Below the pieces are notes generated by a model. The model did not search any database. It worked only from the letters and a program-made list of their open reading frames with translations, and was not told the origin of the DNA. A stretch of DNA of 64,000 bases, taken from assembly GCF_024679095.1 (NCBI RefSeq), contig NW_026111765.1:372001-436000 (forward strand), given 5' to 3'. Position 1 is the first letter of the stretch. Every line of letters starts with the position of its first letter. Made by a program: the position numbers and the translations under genes. Of the stretch, positions 14,097 through 27,305 are shown in pieces. Origin of the DNA: Eriocheir sinensis. Lineage: Eukaryota > Arthropoda > Malacostraca > Decapoda > Varunidae.

Positions 14097-15424
14097 ATTT
14101 ACTTAATTTACTTAATACGTATTTACCTAATTTTATGTGTATTTTGTATATATATTTTTATAGAAATCTACGTTATTTCATGTGTTTTCGTATATATATT
14201 TTGAAACAAATTTACATTGTTTTATATGTATTTTTGCATATCTCTTTCAATACAAGTTTACCTTATTGTATGTGCATTTTGTATATTTGTTTCAATACAA
14301 ATTTAAATATTTTATGTGTATTTTGGTATATATATTTTTATAAGAAATGCGCTATTTGATGGGAATTTTGCATCTTTATTTTCATACAAAATTACATTCT
14401 TTTATTAATATTCGGTGTATTTATTTTGATACGATTTCACATTATTCTATTTGTTTTTTGTATATATTTTTTTTATACATATTTACATTATTTAATGTGT
14501 ATCTTGTATATATATTTCATTCAAATTTATTATCTATTATTTATTTTCATACAAATACAGATTCTTTTCATGATATTTTGTTTATTTATTTTGACACGAA
14601 TTTACCTAGATATGTATTTTGTATATATATTTTTATACGTCTTTACAAAATATCATGTGTATTTTGTATATATATTTCTATAGAAATCTATGTTATTTTA
14701 TGTGTATTTGTATATATATTTTGAAACAAATTTACTTTGTTTTATATGTATTTTTGAATATCTCTTTCAATACATATTTACCTTACTGTATATGCATTTT
14801 GTATATTTATTTCAATACAAATTTAAATATTTTATGTGTATTTTGGTATATATATTTTTATAAAAAATGCGCTATTTTATGGGAATTTTGCATCTTTCTT
14901 TTCATACAAATTTACATTATATTATTGATATTCTGTGTATTTATATTGATAGGATTTTACATTATTCTATTTCTTTTTTGTATATATTTTTTTATACACA
15001 TTTACATTATTTAATGTGTATCTTGCATATATATTTTATACAAATTTACGTTATTTTAAGTGTATTTGTTTATATATTTTCATTCAAATTTACATTATTC
15101 TATGTGTATTTTGTATATGTATTTCAATACAAATTTACCTAATTTTATGTGTATTTTGTATATTTCTTTTCATACAAATTTTAAATATTTTTGTGTATTT
15201 TTGTATATAGTTTTATACAAATTTAGGTTATTTTATGTACGCATTTACTTTATTTATAATGTGTTTTGTGTATATATTTTTATGCAAATTTACTTTATTT
15301 TATGTGCATTTTTGTACATATATTTTTTTAGAAATTTGCGTTAATTTATGTGTATTTGTATATGTTTTCTCATACAAATTTACATTATTTGATTGCTATT
15401 TTGTTTATTTATTTTGATACGAAT
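14097..15424 (+). repeat. Satellite block 9 (+)
   Basis: From about 14,116 it pairs with 56,730-58,006. It contains two consecutive higher-order units with the variant GCGCTATTTGATGGG or GCGCTATTTTATGGG. The right switch GATACGAATGAAAATAG occurs also at 51,942 and 58,006. Confidence 0.87.
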
Positions 15425-16195
15425 GAAAATAGATATGCAAAATATACATAAAATAAACTAAATTTGTATTGAAATATTTATACAAAATACATAAAATAAT
15501 GTAAATTTGTATCAAAATATTTTAACAGATGCGCATAAAATAACGTAAATTTGTTTTAAAATATACAAAATACACATTAAATAATGTAAATATGTATAAA
15601 AAAAATATATACAAAACACAAATAGAATAATGTAAAATCGTATCAAAATAAATACACAGAATATTAATAAAACAATGTAAATTTGTATGAAAATAAAGAT
15701 GCAAAATACCCATTAAATAACGCATTTTTACAAAAATATATATACCAAAATACACATGGAAAAATTAATTTGTATTAAAATAAATATACAAAATACACAT
15801 ACAATAAGGTAAATCTGTATTGAAATAGATATGCAAAATACATATAAAAGAATGTAAATTTGTTTAAAAATATATATACGAATACACATAAAATAACGTA
15901 GATTTGTATAAAAATATATATACAAAATACACATAAAATGAAGTAAATACGTATAAGAAAATGTATACAAAATACACATAAAATAATGTAAATTCGTATC
16001 AAAATAAATAAACAAAATACCAATAAAAGAATGAGTATTTCTATAAATATAAAAATACAAAATACACATAAAATAACGTAAGTTTGTATAAAACTATACA
16101 AAAATACACAGAAGTAATTAAATTCGTATGAAAATAGATATACAAAATACAGATAAAATAAGCTAAATTTGAATTGAAATGTATATACAAAATAC
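15425..16195 (-). repeat. Satellite block 10 (-)
   Basis: Pairs with 58,007-58,774 and, less exactly, with 51,943-52,772. The right switch ACAAAATACAATATTTTATG is shared with 58,774. Confidence 0.87.
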
Positions 16196-16838
16196 AATAT
16201 TTTATGTCTATATTTGTATTTTTATTTAGGTTATTTTATGTGTATTTTGTATATATATTTTCATCCAAAATTACATTATTTTATTGGTATTTTCTTAGTT
16301 TAATTCGATACGATTTTAGATTATTTCATAGGTATTTTGAATACATATTTTTATACTCATTTACATTATCTAATGTGTGTTTTGTATATATATTTTTATG
16401 CAAATTTATTTCATGCTCATTTTTGTACATATATTTTTATAGAAATTTGCGTTATTTTATGTATATAGTTTTATATAAATTTACGTTATTTTATGTGCAT
16501 TTTGTATATATATGTTTATACAAATACACTTTTTTTTTATTGGTATATTGTTTATTTACATTTATACGAATTTACATTATTTTATGTGTATTTTGTATAC
16601 ATATTTTTATACGTATTTACTTAATTTTATATGTATTTTGTATATGTATTTTTATAGAAATCTACGTTATTTTATGTGTATTGGTATATATATTTTGAAA
16701 CAAATTTACATTATTTTATATGTATTTTGCATATCTATTTCAATACAAATTTACCTTATTGTATGTGCATTTTGTATATTTATTTTAATACAAATTGAAA
16801 TATTTTATGTGTATTTTGGTATCAATAATTTTATAAAA
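16196..16838 (+). repeat. Satellite block 11 (+)
   Basis: Pairs with 58,775-59,418. It begins with the TTTCATAGGTATTTTG subfamily. The right switch GGTATCAATAATTTTATAAA is shared with 59,400. Confidence 0.86.
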
Positions 16839-17674
16839 AAACGTAGATTTGTATAAAAAAATATATACAAAACACAAATAGAATAATGTAAAATCGTATC
16901 AAAATAAATACACAGAACAATAATAAAATAATGTAAATTTGTATGAAAATAAAAAAGCAAAATACCCATAAAATATCGCATTTTTTTTTATTTATAAAAA
17001 TATATATACCAAAATACACATCAAAAAATTAAATTTGTATTAAAGTAAATATTCAAAAAACACTTCCAAAAGGTAAATTTGTATTGAAATAGAAATGCAA
17101 AATACATATAAAACAATGTAAATTTGTTTCAAAATATATATACGAATACACATAAAATAACGTAGATTTCTATAAAAATATATATACAAAATACACATAA
17201 AATGAAGTAAATACGTATAAAAAATGTATACAAAATACACATAAAATAATGTAAATTCGTATCAAAATAAATAAACAAAATACCAATAAAAGAATGTGTA
17301 TTTGTATAAATATAAATATACAAAATACACATAAAATTACGTAAATTTATATAAAACTATATACAAAAATACACAGAAGCAATTAAATTTGTATGAAAAT
17401 ATATACAAAATACACACAAAATAAGCTTAATTTGAATTGAAATATATATACAAAATACATGAAATAAAGTAAATTTGTATCAAAATATTTTTACAAATTC
17501 ACATATAATAACGTAAATTTGTATGAAAATATATAAACAAAATACACATTAAATAATGTAAATACGTATGAAAAAATGTGTAAAAAATACACATATAATC
17601 ATGTAATTCGTATCAAAATAAATAAACAAAATACCAATAAAATAATATAAATTTGTATGAGTAAACGTGTATAA

Positions 17675-19392
17675 ATATAAATGTACAAAATACACATACA
17701 AAATAAACATAAAATAAGGTAAATTTGTAATGAAATATATGTACAAAATACACATAAAATAATGTAAATTTATATGAAAATATATATACAAATACACATA
17801 AAATACCATGAATTTGTATAAAATTATACATTCAAAATAAATATTAAATAATGTAAATGCGTATAAAAATATATATAAAAAGTACATATAAAATAATGTA
17901 AATTCGTATCAATAAATCAACAAAATACCAATAAAATAATATATATTTGAATGAAAATAGATTTACAAAATACACATAACATAACTAAAATTTGTATTGA
18001 AATATATACAAAAATACATATAAATAATTTGAGTTTGTATGAAAATAGATATTCAAAATACACATAAAACTAGGTAAATTTCTTTTGAAATATATATACA
18101 AAATACCCATAAAATATTGTAAATTTGTGTCAAAATATATAAACAAATACACATAAAATAACGTAAATTTGTATGAAAAATATATACAAAATACACATAG
18201 AATAATGTCAAATCGTATCAAAATGAATGAGCAGAATATCAATAAAATAACGTAAATTTGTATGAAAATAAAGATGCAAAAAATCCATAAAATAAAGCAT
18301 ATTTTTATAAAAATACATACACAAAAATACACTTAGAATAATTAAATTTGTATTAAAATTAATATACAAAATGCATATACAATAAGGTAAATTTGTATTG
18401 AAAAATATGCAAAATACACATAAAAGTGTAAATTTGTTTAAAAATCTATATACGAATACACATAATATAACGTAGCTTTCTATAGAAATATATATACAAA
18501 ATACACATGAAATGATGTAAATACGTATAAAAATATATATATACAAAATACACATTAAATAATTTAAATTCTCGTCAAAATAAATAAACAAAATATCAAT
18601 AAAAGAATGTGTATTTGTATGAAAATAGATATACAAAATACTCATAAAATAACCTGTTTGTATAAAACTATATACAAAAATACACAAAAATAGTTTAAAT
18701 TTGTAAGAAAATAAATATACAAAATACACATAAAATTAGGTAAATTTGTATTGAAATACATATACAAAATACACATAAAATAATGGAAATTTGAATGAAA
18801 ATATATAAACATATACACTTAATATAACGTAAATTTGTATCAAATATATATACAAAATACACATTAAATAATGTAAATATGTATAAAAAAATATATACAA
18901 AACACAAATAGAATAATGTAAAATCGTATCAACAATAAATACACAGAATATTAATAAAATAATGTAAATTTGTATGAAAATAAAGATGCAAAATAGCCAT
19001 AAAATAACGCATTTTTTATTTAAATATATATACCAAAATACCCATAAAATATTAAAATTTGTATTAAAATACATATAAAAAATGTACATACTATAAGGTA
19101 AATTTGTATTGAAATAGATATGCAAAATACATATAAAACAATGTAAATTTGTTTCAAAATATATATACGAATACACATAAAATAACGAAGATTTCTTTAA
19201 AAATATATACAAAATACACATAAAATGAAGTAAATACGGATAAAAAAATGAATACAAAAAATACATAAAAATCGTATCAAAATAAATAAACAAAATACCA
19301 GTAAAAGAATGTGTATTTGTAAAAATATAAATATACAAAATACACATAAAATAAATAAATTTGTATAAAACTATATACAAAAATACACAGAA
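17675..19392 (+). repeat. Segmental duplication C, copy 1 (~1.7 kb)
   Basis: Direct copy of 49,540-51,263, offset about 31.87 kb. Markers are TTATATGAAAATATATATAC, TGAATGAGCAGAATATCAAT and the CACATAAAAGTGTAAA joint. This copy continues past 19,392 with other satellite, whereas the partner flips orientation there. Confidence 0.84.
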
Positions 19393-20816
19393 GTAATTAA
19401 ATTTGTATGAAAATATATATACAAAATACAGCTAAAATAAGCTAAATTTGAATTGAAATGTACATACAAAATACATAAAATAATGTAAATCTGTATCAAA
19501 ATATTTATACAAATACATATAATAACGTAGATTTGTTTAAAAATATATAAACAAAATACACATTAAGTAATGTAAATACGTATAAAAAATATGTACAAAA
19601 TACACATATAATCATGTAATTCGTATCAAAATAAATAAACAAAATAGCAATAAAATAAAGTAAATTTGTATGAGAAAACATATACAAATAACGCAAATTT
19701 CTATAAAAATATATGTACAAAAATGCACATAAAATAAAGTAAATTTGCAAAAAAAATTTATATACAAAACTCACACTAAATAATGTAAATGCGTACATAA
19801 AATAACCTAAATTTGTATAAAACTATATACAAAAATACACAAAATTAATTTAAATTTGTTTGAAAAGAGATATACAAAAAACACATAAAATTAGGTAAAT
19901 TTGTATTGAAATACATATACAAAATACACATCAAATAATGTAAATTTGAATGAAAATATATAAACAAATACACTTAAAATAACGTAAATTTGTATAAAAT
20001 ATATATGCAAGATACACATTAAATAATGTAAATGTGTATAAAAAAACAAATAGAATAATGTAAAATCGTATCAAAATAAATACACAGAATATCAATAAAA
20101 TAATGTAAATTTGTATGAAAATAAAGATGCAAAATTCCCAAAAATTATCGCATTTTTTATAAAAATATATTAACCAAAATACACATAAAATATTTAAATT
20201 TGTATTGAAATAAATATACAAAATGCATATACAGTAAGGTAAATTTGTATTGAAAGAGATATTCAAAAATACATATAAAACAATGTAAATTTGTTTCAAA
20301 ATATATATACGAATACACATAAAATGAAGTAGATTTCTATAGAAATATATATACAAAATACATATGAAATTATGTAAATACGTATAAAAATATATATACA
20401 AAATACATATCAAATAATGTAAATTCGTGTCAAAATAAATAAACAAAATATCCTGAAAAGAATGTGTATTTGTATGAAAATAGATAATAGATAATAAATT
20501 TGTATAAAATATATATGCAAGATACACATTAAATAATGTAAATATGTATAAAAAAGTATATACAAAAAACAAATAGAATAATGTAACATCGTATCAAAAT
20601 AAATACACCGAATATTAATAAAATAATGTAAATTTGTATGAAAAAAAAGATGCAAAATTCCCATAAAATAGCGCATTTCTTATAAAAATATATATACCAA
20701 AATACACATAAAATATTTAAATTTGCATTGAAATAAATATACAAAATGCACATACAATAAGGTAGATTTGTATTGAAAGAGATATGCAAAAATACATATA
20801 AAACAATGTAAATTTG
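19098..20816 (+). repeat. Segmental duplication D, copy 1 (~1.7 kb)
   Basis: Direct copy of 62,276-64,000, offset about 43.18 kb. The shared idiosyncrasies are AATGAATACAAAAAATACAT (19,248 and 62,422) and ATGAGAAAACATATACA followed directly by AACGCAAATTTC. Confidence 0.83.
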
Positions 20817-21995
20817 TTTCAAAATATATATACGAATACAAATAAAAAAACGTAATTTCTATAAAAATATATATACAAAATACACATAAAATTAAGTAAA
20901 TACGTATAAAAAAATGTATACAAAATGCACATAAAATAATGTAATTTCGAATTAAAATAAATGTAAATTTGAATGAAAATATAAAAACAAATACACTTAA
21001 AATAACGTAAATTTGTATAAAATATATATGCAAGATACACATTAAATAATGTAAATGTGTATAAAAAAATATATACAAAAAACAAATAGAATAATGTAAA
21101 ATCGTATCAAAATAAATACACAGAATATCAATAAAATAATGTAAATTTGTATGAAAATAAAGATGCAAAATTCAAAAAAAATAATCGCATTTTTTATAAA
21201 AATATATATACCAAAATACACATAAAATATTTAAATTTGTATTGAAATAAATATACAAAATGCATATACAGTAAGGTAAATTTGTATTAAAAGAGATATT
21301 CAAAAAAACATATAAAACAATGTAAATTTGTTTCAAAATATATATACGAATACACATAAAATAAAGTAGATTTCTATAGAAATATATATACAAAATACAT
21401 ATGAAATTATGTAAATATGTGTAAAAATATATATACAAAATACATATCAAATAATGTAAATTCGTGTCAAAATAAATAAACAAAATATCATGAAAAGAAT
21501 GTGTATTTGTATAAAAATAGATAATAGATAATAAATTTGTATAAAATATATATGCAAGATACTCATTAAATAATGTAAATATGTATAAAAAAGTATATAC
21601 AAAAAACAAATAGAATAATGTAGATTCGTATCAAAATCAATACACCGAATACTAATAAAATAGTGTAAATTTGTACTAAAATAAAGATGCAAAACTCCCA
21701 TCAAATAGCGCATTTCTTATAAAAATATATATACCAAAATACACATAAAATATTTAAATTTGTATTGAAATAAATATACAAAATGCACATACAATAAGGT
21801 AAATTTGTATAGAAAGAGATATGCAAAAATACATATAAAACAATGTAGATTTGTTTCAAAATATATATACGAATACAAATAAAAAAACGTAGATTTCTAT
21901 AAAAATATATATTCAAAATACACATAAAATTAAGTAAATACGTTTAAAAAAATGTATACAAAATACACATAAAATAATGTAAATTCGATTTAAAA
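19938..21995 (-). repeat. Tandem super-unit with 1,037-bp period, two copies
   Basis: The alternating variants at 20,330 and 20,853 recur at 21,367 and 21,890, exactly 1,037 bp later in both cases. The ATTATCGC and AATAATCGC variant near 20,136 and 21,180 supports the same spacing. A partial third copy starts at about 63,115. Confidence 0.8.
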
Positions 21996-22787
21996 TAAAT
22001 AAACAAAATACCAATAAAAGAATGTGTATTTGGATAAATATAAATATACAAAATACATATACAAAATAAACATAAAATAAGGTAGATTTGTAATAAAATA
22101 TATGTACAAAATACACATAAAATAATGTAAATTTATATGAAAATATATATACAAATACACATAAAATACCATGAATTTGTATAAAAATATATATTCAAAA
22201 TAAATACTAAATTATATAAAAGCGTATAAAAATATATATACAAAGTACATATAAAATAATGTAAATTCGTATCAATATAAATCAACAAAACACCAATAAA
22301 ATAATATATATTTGAATGAATATAAATTTACAAAATACACAAAACATAACTAAAATTTGTATTAAAATATATACAAAAATACATAGAAATAATTTGAGTT
22401 TGTATGAAAATAGATATACAAAATACACATAAAACTAGGTAAATTTATTTTGAAATGTATATACAAAATAGCTATAAAATATTGTAAATTTGAGTCAAAA
22501 TATATAAACAAATACACATAAAATAACGTAAATTTGTATGAAAAATATATACAAAATACACATAGAATAATGTCAATTCGTATCAAAATGAATGAGCAGA
22601 ATATCAATAAAATAATGTAAATTTTTATGAAAAGAAAGATGCAAAATACCCAAAAAATAAAGCATATGTTTATAAAAATACAGATACAAAAATACACATC
22701 GAATAATTGAATTTGTATTAAAATTAATATACAAAATGCGTATATAATAAGGTAGATTTGTATTGAAAAAATATGCAACATACACGT

Positions 22788-23754
22788 TTACTCATACAAA
22801 TTTATATTATTTTATTGGTATTTTGTTTATTTATTTTGATACGAATTACATGATTATATGTGTATTTTGTACACATTTTTTGTACGTATTTACATTATTT
22901 AATGTGTATTTTGTTTATATATTTTCATACAAAATTTATTATATTATATGTGTTATTTTGTAAATATTACTTTTATTTCATGTATTTTGTATATATATTT
23001 CAATTCAAATTTAGCCCATTTTGTGTGTATTTTGTATATATTTTCATACAAATTTAATTACTTCTGTGTATTTATGTATATATTTTATATAAATTTACGT
23101 TATTTTATGAGTATTTTGTATATTTATATTTATACAAATACACATTCTTTTATTGGTATTTGTTTATTTATTATTTTGATAGTTTACATTATTTTTATGT
23201 GTATTTTTTATACATTTTTTATACGTATTTACTTCATTTTAAGTGTATTTTGTATATATATTTATAGAATCTACGTTATTTATGTGTATTCATACATATA
23301 TTTTGAAACAAATTTACATTGCTTTATATGTATTTTGCGTATCTATTTCAATACAAATTTACCTTATTGTATGTGTTTTTTATATATTTATTTTAATACA
23401 AATCTAATTTATTTATGTGTATTATGGTATATATATTTTTATAAATAAAAAAAATGCGTTATTTTATGGGTATTTTGCCTCTTTATTTTCATACAAATTT
23501 ACATTATTTTATTAATATTCTGTGTATTTATTTTGATACGATTTTACATTATTCTATTTGTGTTTTGTATATATTTTTTTATACAAATTTACGTTATTTT
23601 AAGTGTATTTGTTTATGTATTTCCATACAAATTTACCTAATTTTATGTTTATTTTGTATATTTATTTTCATACAAATTTAAAATATTTTTGTGTATTTTT
23701 GTATATAGTTTGATACAAATTTAGGTTATTTTATGTGTATTTTGAATATCTATT
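22788..23754 (+). repeat. Satellite block 13 (+)
   Basis: Duplicate of block 5 (5,561-6,585). It is more eroded, with small deletions around 22,930-23,290 that break the usual 45-bp phase and one missing unit near 23,610. Confidence 0.86.
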
Positions 23755-26700
23755 AAATATATATACAAAATACATATGAAATTATGTAAATACGTATAAA
23801 AATATATATATACAAAATACATATCAAATAATGTAAATTCGTGTCAAAATAAATAAACAAAATATCATGAAAAGAATGTGTATTTGTATGAAAATAGATA
23901 ATAGTTAATAAATTTGTATAAAATATATATGCAAGATACACATTAAATAATGTAAATATGTATAAAAAAGTATATACAAAAAACAAATAGAATAATGTAA
24001 AATCATATCAAAATAAATACACCGAATATTAATAAAATAATGTAAATTTGTATGAAAATAAAGATGCAAAATTCCCATAAAATAGCGCATTTCTTATAAA
24101 AATATATATACCAAAATACACATAAATTTTTTTAATTTGTATTGAAATAAATATACAAAATGCATATACAATAAGGTAAATTTGTATTGAAAGAGATATG
24201 CAAAAATACATATAAAACAATGTAAATTTGTTTCAAAATATATATACGAATACAAATAAAAAAACGTAGATTTCTGTAAAAATATATATACAAAATACAC
24301 ATAATATTAAGTAAATACGTATAAAAAAATGTATTCAAAATACACATAAAATAATGTAAATTCGAATTAAAATAAATAAACAAAATACCAATAAAAGAAT
24401 GTGTATTTGGATAAATATAAATATACAAAATACACATACAAAATAAACATAAAATAAGGTAGATTTGTAATAAAATATATGTACAAAATACACATACAAT
24501 AATGTAAATTTATATGAAAATATATATACAAATACACATGAAATACAATGAATTGGTATAAAAATATATTCAAAATAAATATTAAATAATGTAAGAGCGT
24601 ATAAAAATATATATACAAAGTACATATAAAATGAAAAGTAAGATGCAAAATACCTATAAAATAACGCATTTTTTATAAAATTATTGATACCAAAATACAC
24701 ATAAAAATTTGAACTTGTATTAAAATAAATATACAAAATGCACATACAATAAGGTAAATTTGTATTGAAATAGATATGGAAAATACATATAAAATAATGT
24801 AAATTTGTTTCAAAATATATATACGAATACACATAGAATAACGTAGATTTCTATAAAAATACATATTCAAAATACACATAAAATTAAGTAAATACGTATA
24901 AAAAAATGTATACGAAATACACATAAAATAATGTAGATTCGTATAAATGTAAATAAACAATATACCAATAAAAGAATGTGTATTTGTATAAATATAAATA
25001 TACAAAATGCACATAAAATAACGTAAATTTATGTAAAACTATATACATAAAATAACGCAAATTTCTATAAAAATATATGTACAAAAATGAACATTAGATA
25101 AATTTGCATAAAAATATATATACAAAACACACATTAGATAATGTAAATGAGTATAAAAATATGTATACAAAATACCTATGAAATAATCTAAATTCGTATC
25201 GAATTAAATTAAGAAATACCAATAAAATAATGTAATTTTGGATGAAAATATATATACAAAATGAAATAAATATACAAAATAAACATAAAATAAGGTAAAT
25301 TTGAAATGAAATATTTGAAATAATACACATAAAATAATATAAATTTGCATGAAAATATATATACAAATAACCATTAAATAACATGAATTTTTATAAAATT
25401 TGTATCAAAATATATACTTATACACACAATAAAATAACGTAATTTTTTTATGAAAATGTATTTACAAAATACACATAAAATAATTTAAATACGTAGAAAA
25501 ATATATATACAAAAAACACATAAAATAATGTAAATATGTATGAAAATATATAAACAAATACACATAAAATAATGTAAATTTGGATAAAAAATATATACAA
25601 AATGAACATTAAATAATGTAAATATGTATAAAAAAATATATACAAAAAACACATAGAATAATGTTAAATCGAATCAAAATAAATAAAGAGAATATCAATA
25701 AAATAATGTAAATTTGAATGAAAATAAAGATGCAAAATATCCATATAATAACGCATATTTGCATAAAAATATATATACAAAAATACATATAAAATAATTA
25801 AATTTGAATTAAAATAAATATACAAAATACACGTACCATAAAGTAAATTTGTATTGAAATAGATATGCAAAATTCACATCAATAATGTAAATTTGTATCA
25901 AAATATATATACGAATACTCATAAAATAGAGTAAATTTCTATGAAAATATACATACAAAATAGATATACAAAATACACATATAACTAGTTAAATTTGTAT
26001 TTAAATACCTGTACAAAAAACACATAAAATAATGTAGATTTGTATGAAATGAAAACAAATACATTTTATATAAAATATATATTCCAAATACACATGGAAT
26101 AATGTAAAATCATATCAAAATAAATACACAGAATATCAATAAAATAATGTAAATTTGTATGAAAATAAAGATGCAAAATACCCATAAAATAAAGCATATT
26201 TTTATAAAAATACATATACAAAAATACACATAGATTAATCAAATTTGTTTTAAAATTAATATACAAAATGCATATACAATAAGGTAAATTTCTATTGAAA
26301 AAATATGCAAAAAACACATGAAACAATGTAAATTTGTTTCAAAATATATATACGAATACACATAAAATAACGTAGATTTCTATAGAAATATATATACAAA
26401 ATACACTTGAAATAATGTAAATACGTATAAAAATATATATACAAAATACATATTAAATAATGTTCATTCGTGTCAAAATAAATAAACAAAATATCATGAA
26501 AAGAATGTGTATTTGTATGAAAATAGATATACAAAATACACATAAAATAACCTAAATTTGTATAAAACTATATACAAAAATACACAAAAATAATTTAAAC
26601 TTGTATGAAAATAAATATACAAAAAACATATAAAATTAGGTAAATTTGTATTGAAATACATATACAAAATACACATAAAATAATGTAACTTTGAATGAAA

Positions 26701-27291
26701 ATATATAAACATCTAGACTTAAAATAATGTAAATTTGCATCAAATATATATATACAAAAAACACATTAAATAATGTAAATATATATAAAAAAATATATAC
26801 AAAACACAAATAAAATAATGTAAAATCGTATCAAAATAAATACAGAAAATATTAATAAAATAATGTAAATTTGTATGAAAATTAAGATGCAAAATACCCA
26901 TAAAATAACGCGTTTTTTATAAAAAATATTTATACGAAAAAACATAAAATATTTGATTTTGTATTAAAATAAATAGATATACAAAATACACAAAAAATAA
27001 GCTAAATTTGAATTGAAATATATATACAAAATACATAAAATAATGTAAATTTGTATCAAAATTCTTATACAAATACACATATAATAACGTAAATTTGTAT
27101 AAAAATGTATAAACAAAATACACATTAAATAATGTAAATACGTATAAAAAAAATTTACAAAATACAGAAATAATCATGTAATTCGTATCAAAATAAATAG
27201 ACAAAATACTAATAAAATAATGTAAATTTCTATGAGAAAACATATACAAAATACACATAATTAACGCAAATATCAATAAAAATATATATAA
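23755..27291 (-). repeat. Satellite block 14 (-)
   Basis: Duplicate of block 6 and ends at the same AT palindrome. The TTTCATAGG-type subfamily, here in reverse, is at about 25,050-25,400. A 60-bp loss lies at 25,260. Confidence 0.87.
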
Positions 27292-27305
27292 TATAATATA
27301 TTTTT
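27278..27305. repeat. AT-only quasi-palindrome (copy 2)
   Basis: Identical to copy 1 with the same flanks. It belongs to the second copy of duplication A. Confidence 0.82.

Larger units (their letters stand above)
14116..16870 (+). repeat. Segmental duplication B, copy 1 (~2.75 kb)
   Basis: Direct copy of 56,730-59,449, offset about 42.6 kb. It includes the switches at 15,424, 16,195 and 16,838. It starts immediately right of the end of duplication A, so A and B abut here but not at the partner loci. Confidence 0.84.
16839..22787 (-). repeat. Satellite block 12 (-)
   Basis: A 5.9-kb uninterrupted '-' block. Three duplicated segments lie in it: 17,675-19,392 (partner 49,540-51,263), 19,098-20,816 (partner 62,276 to the window end), and the start of the large duplication at 21,461. 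A 1,037-bp tandem period covers 19,938-21,995. Confidence 0.88.
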
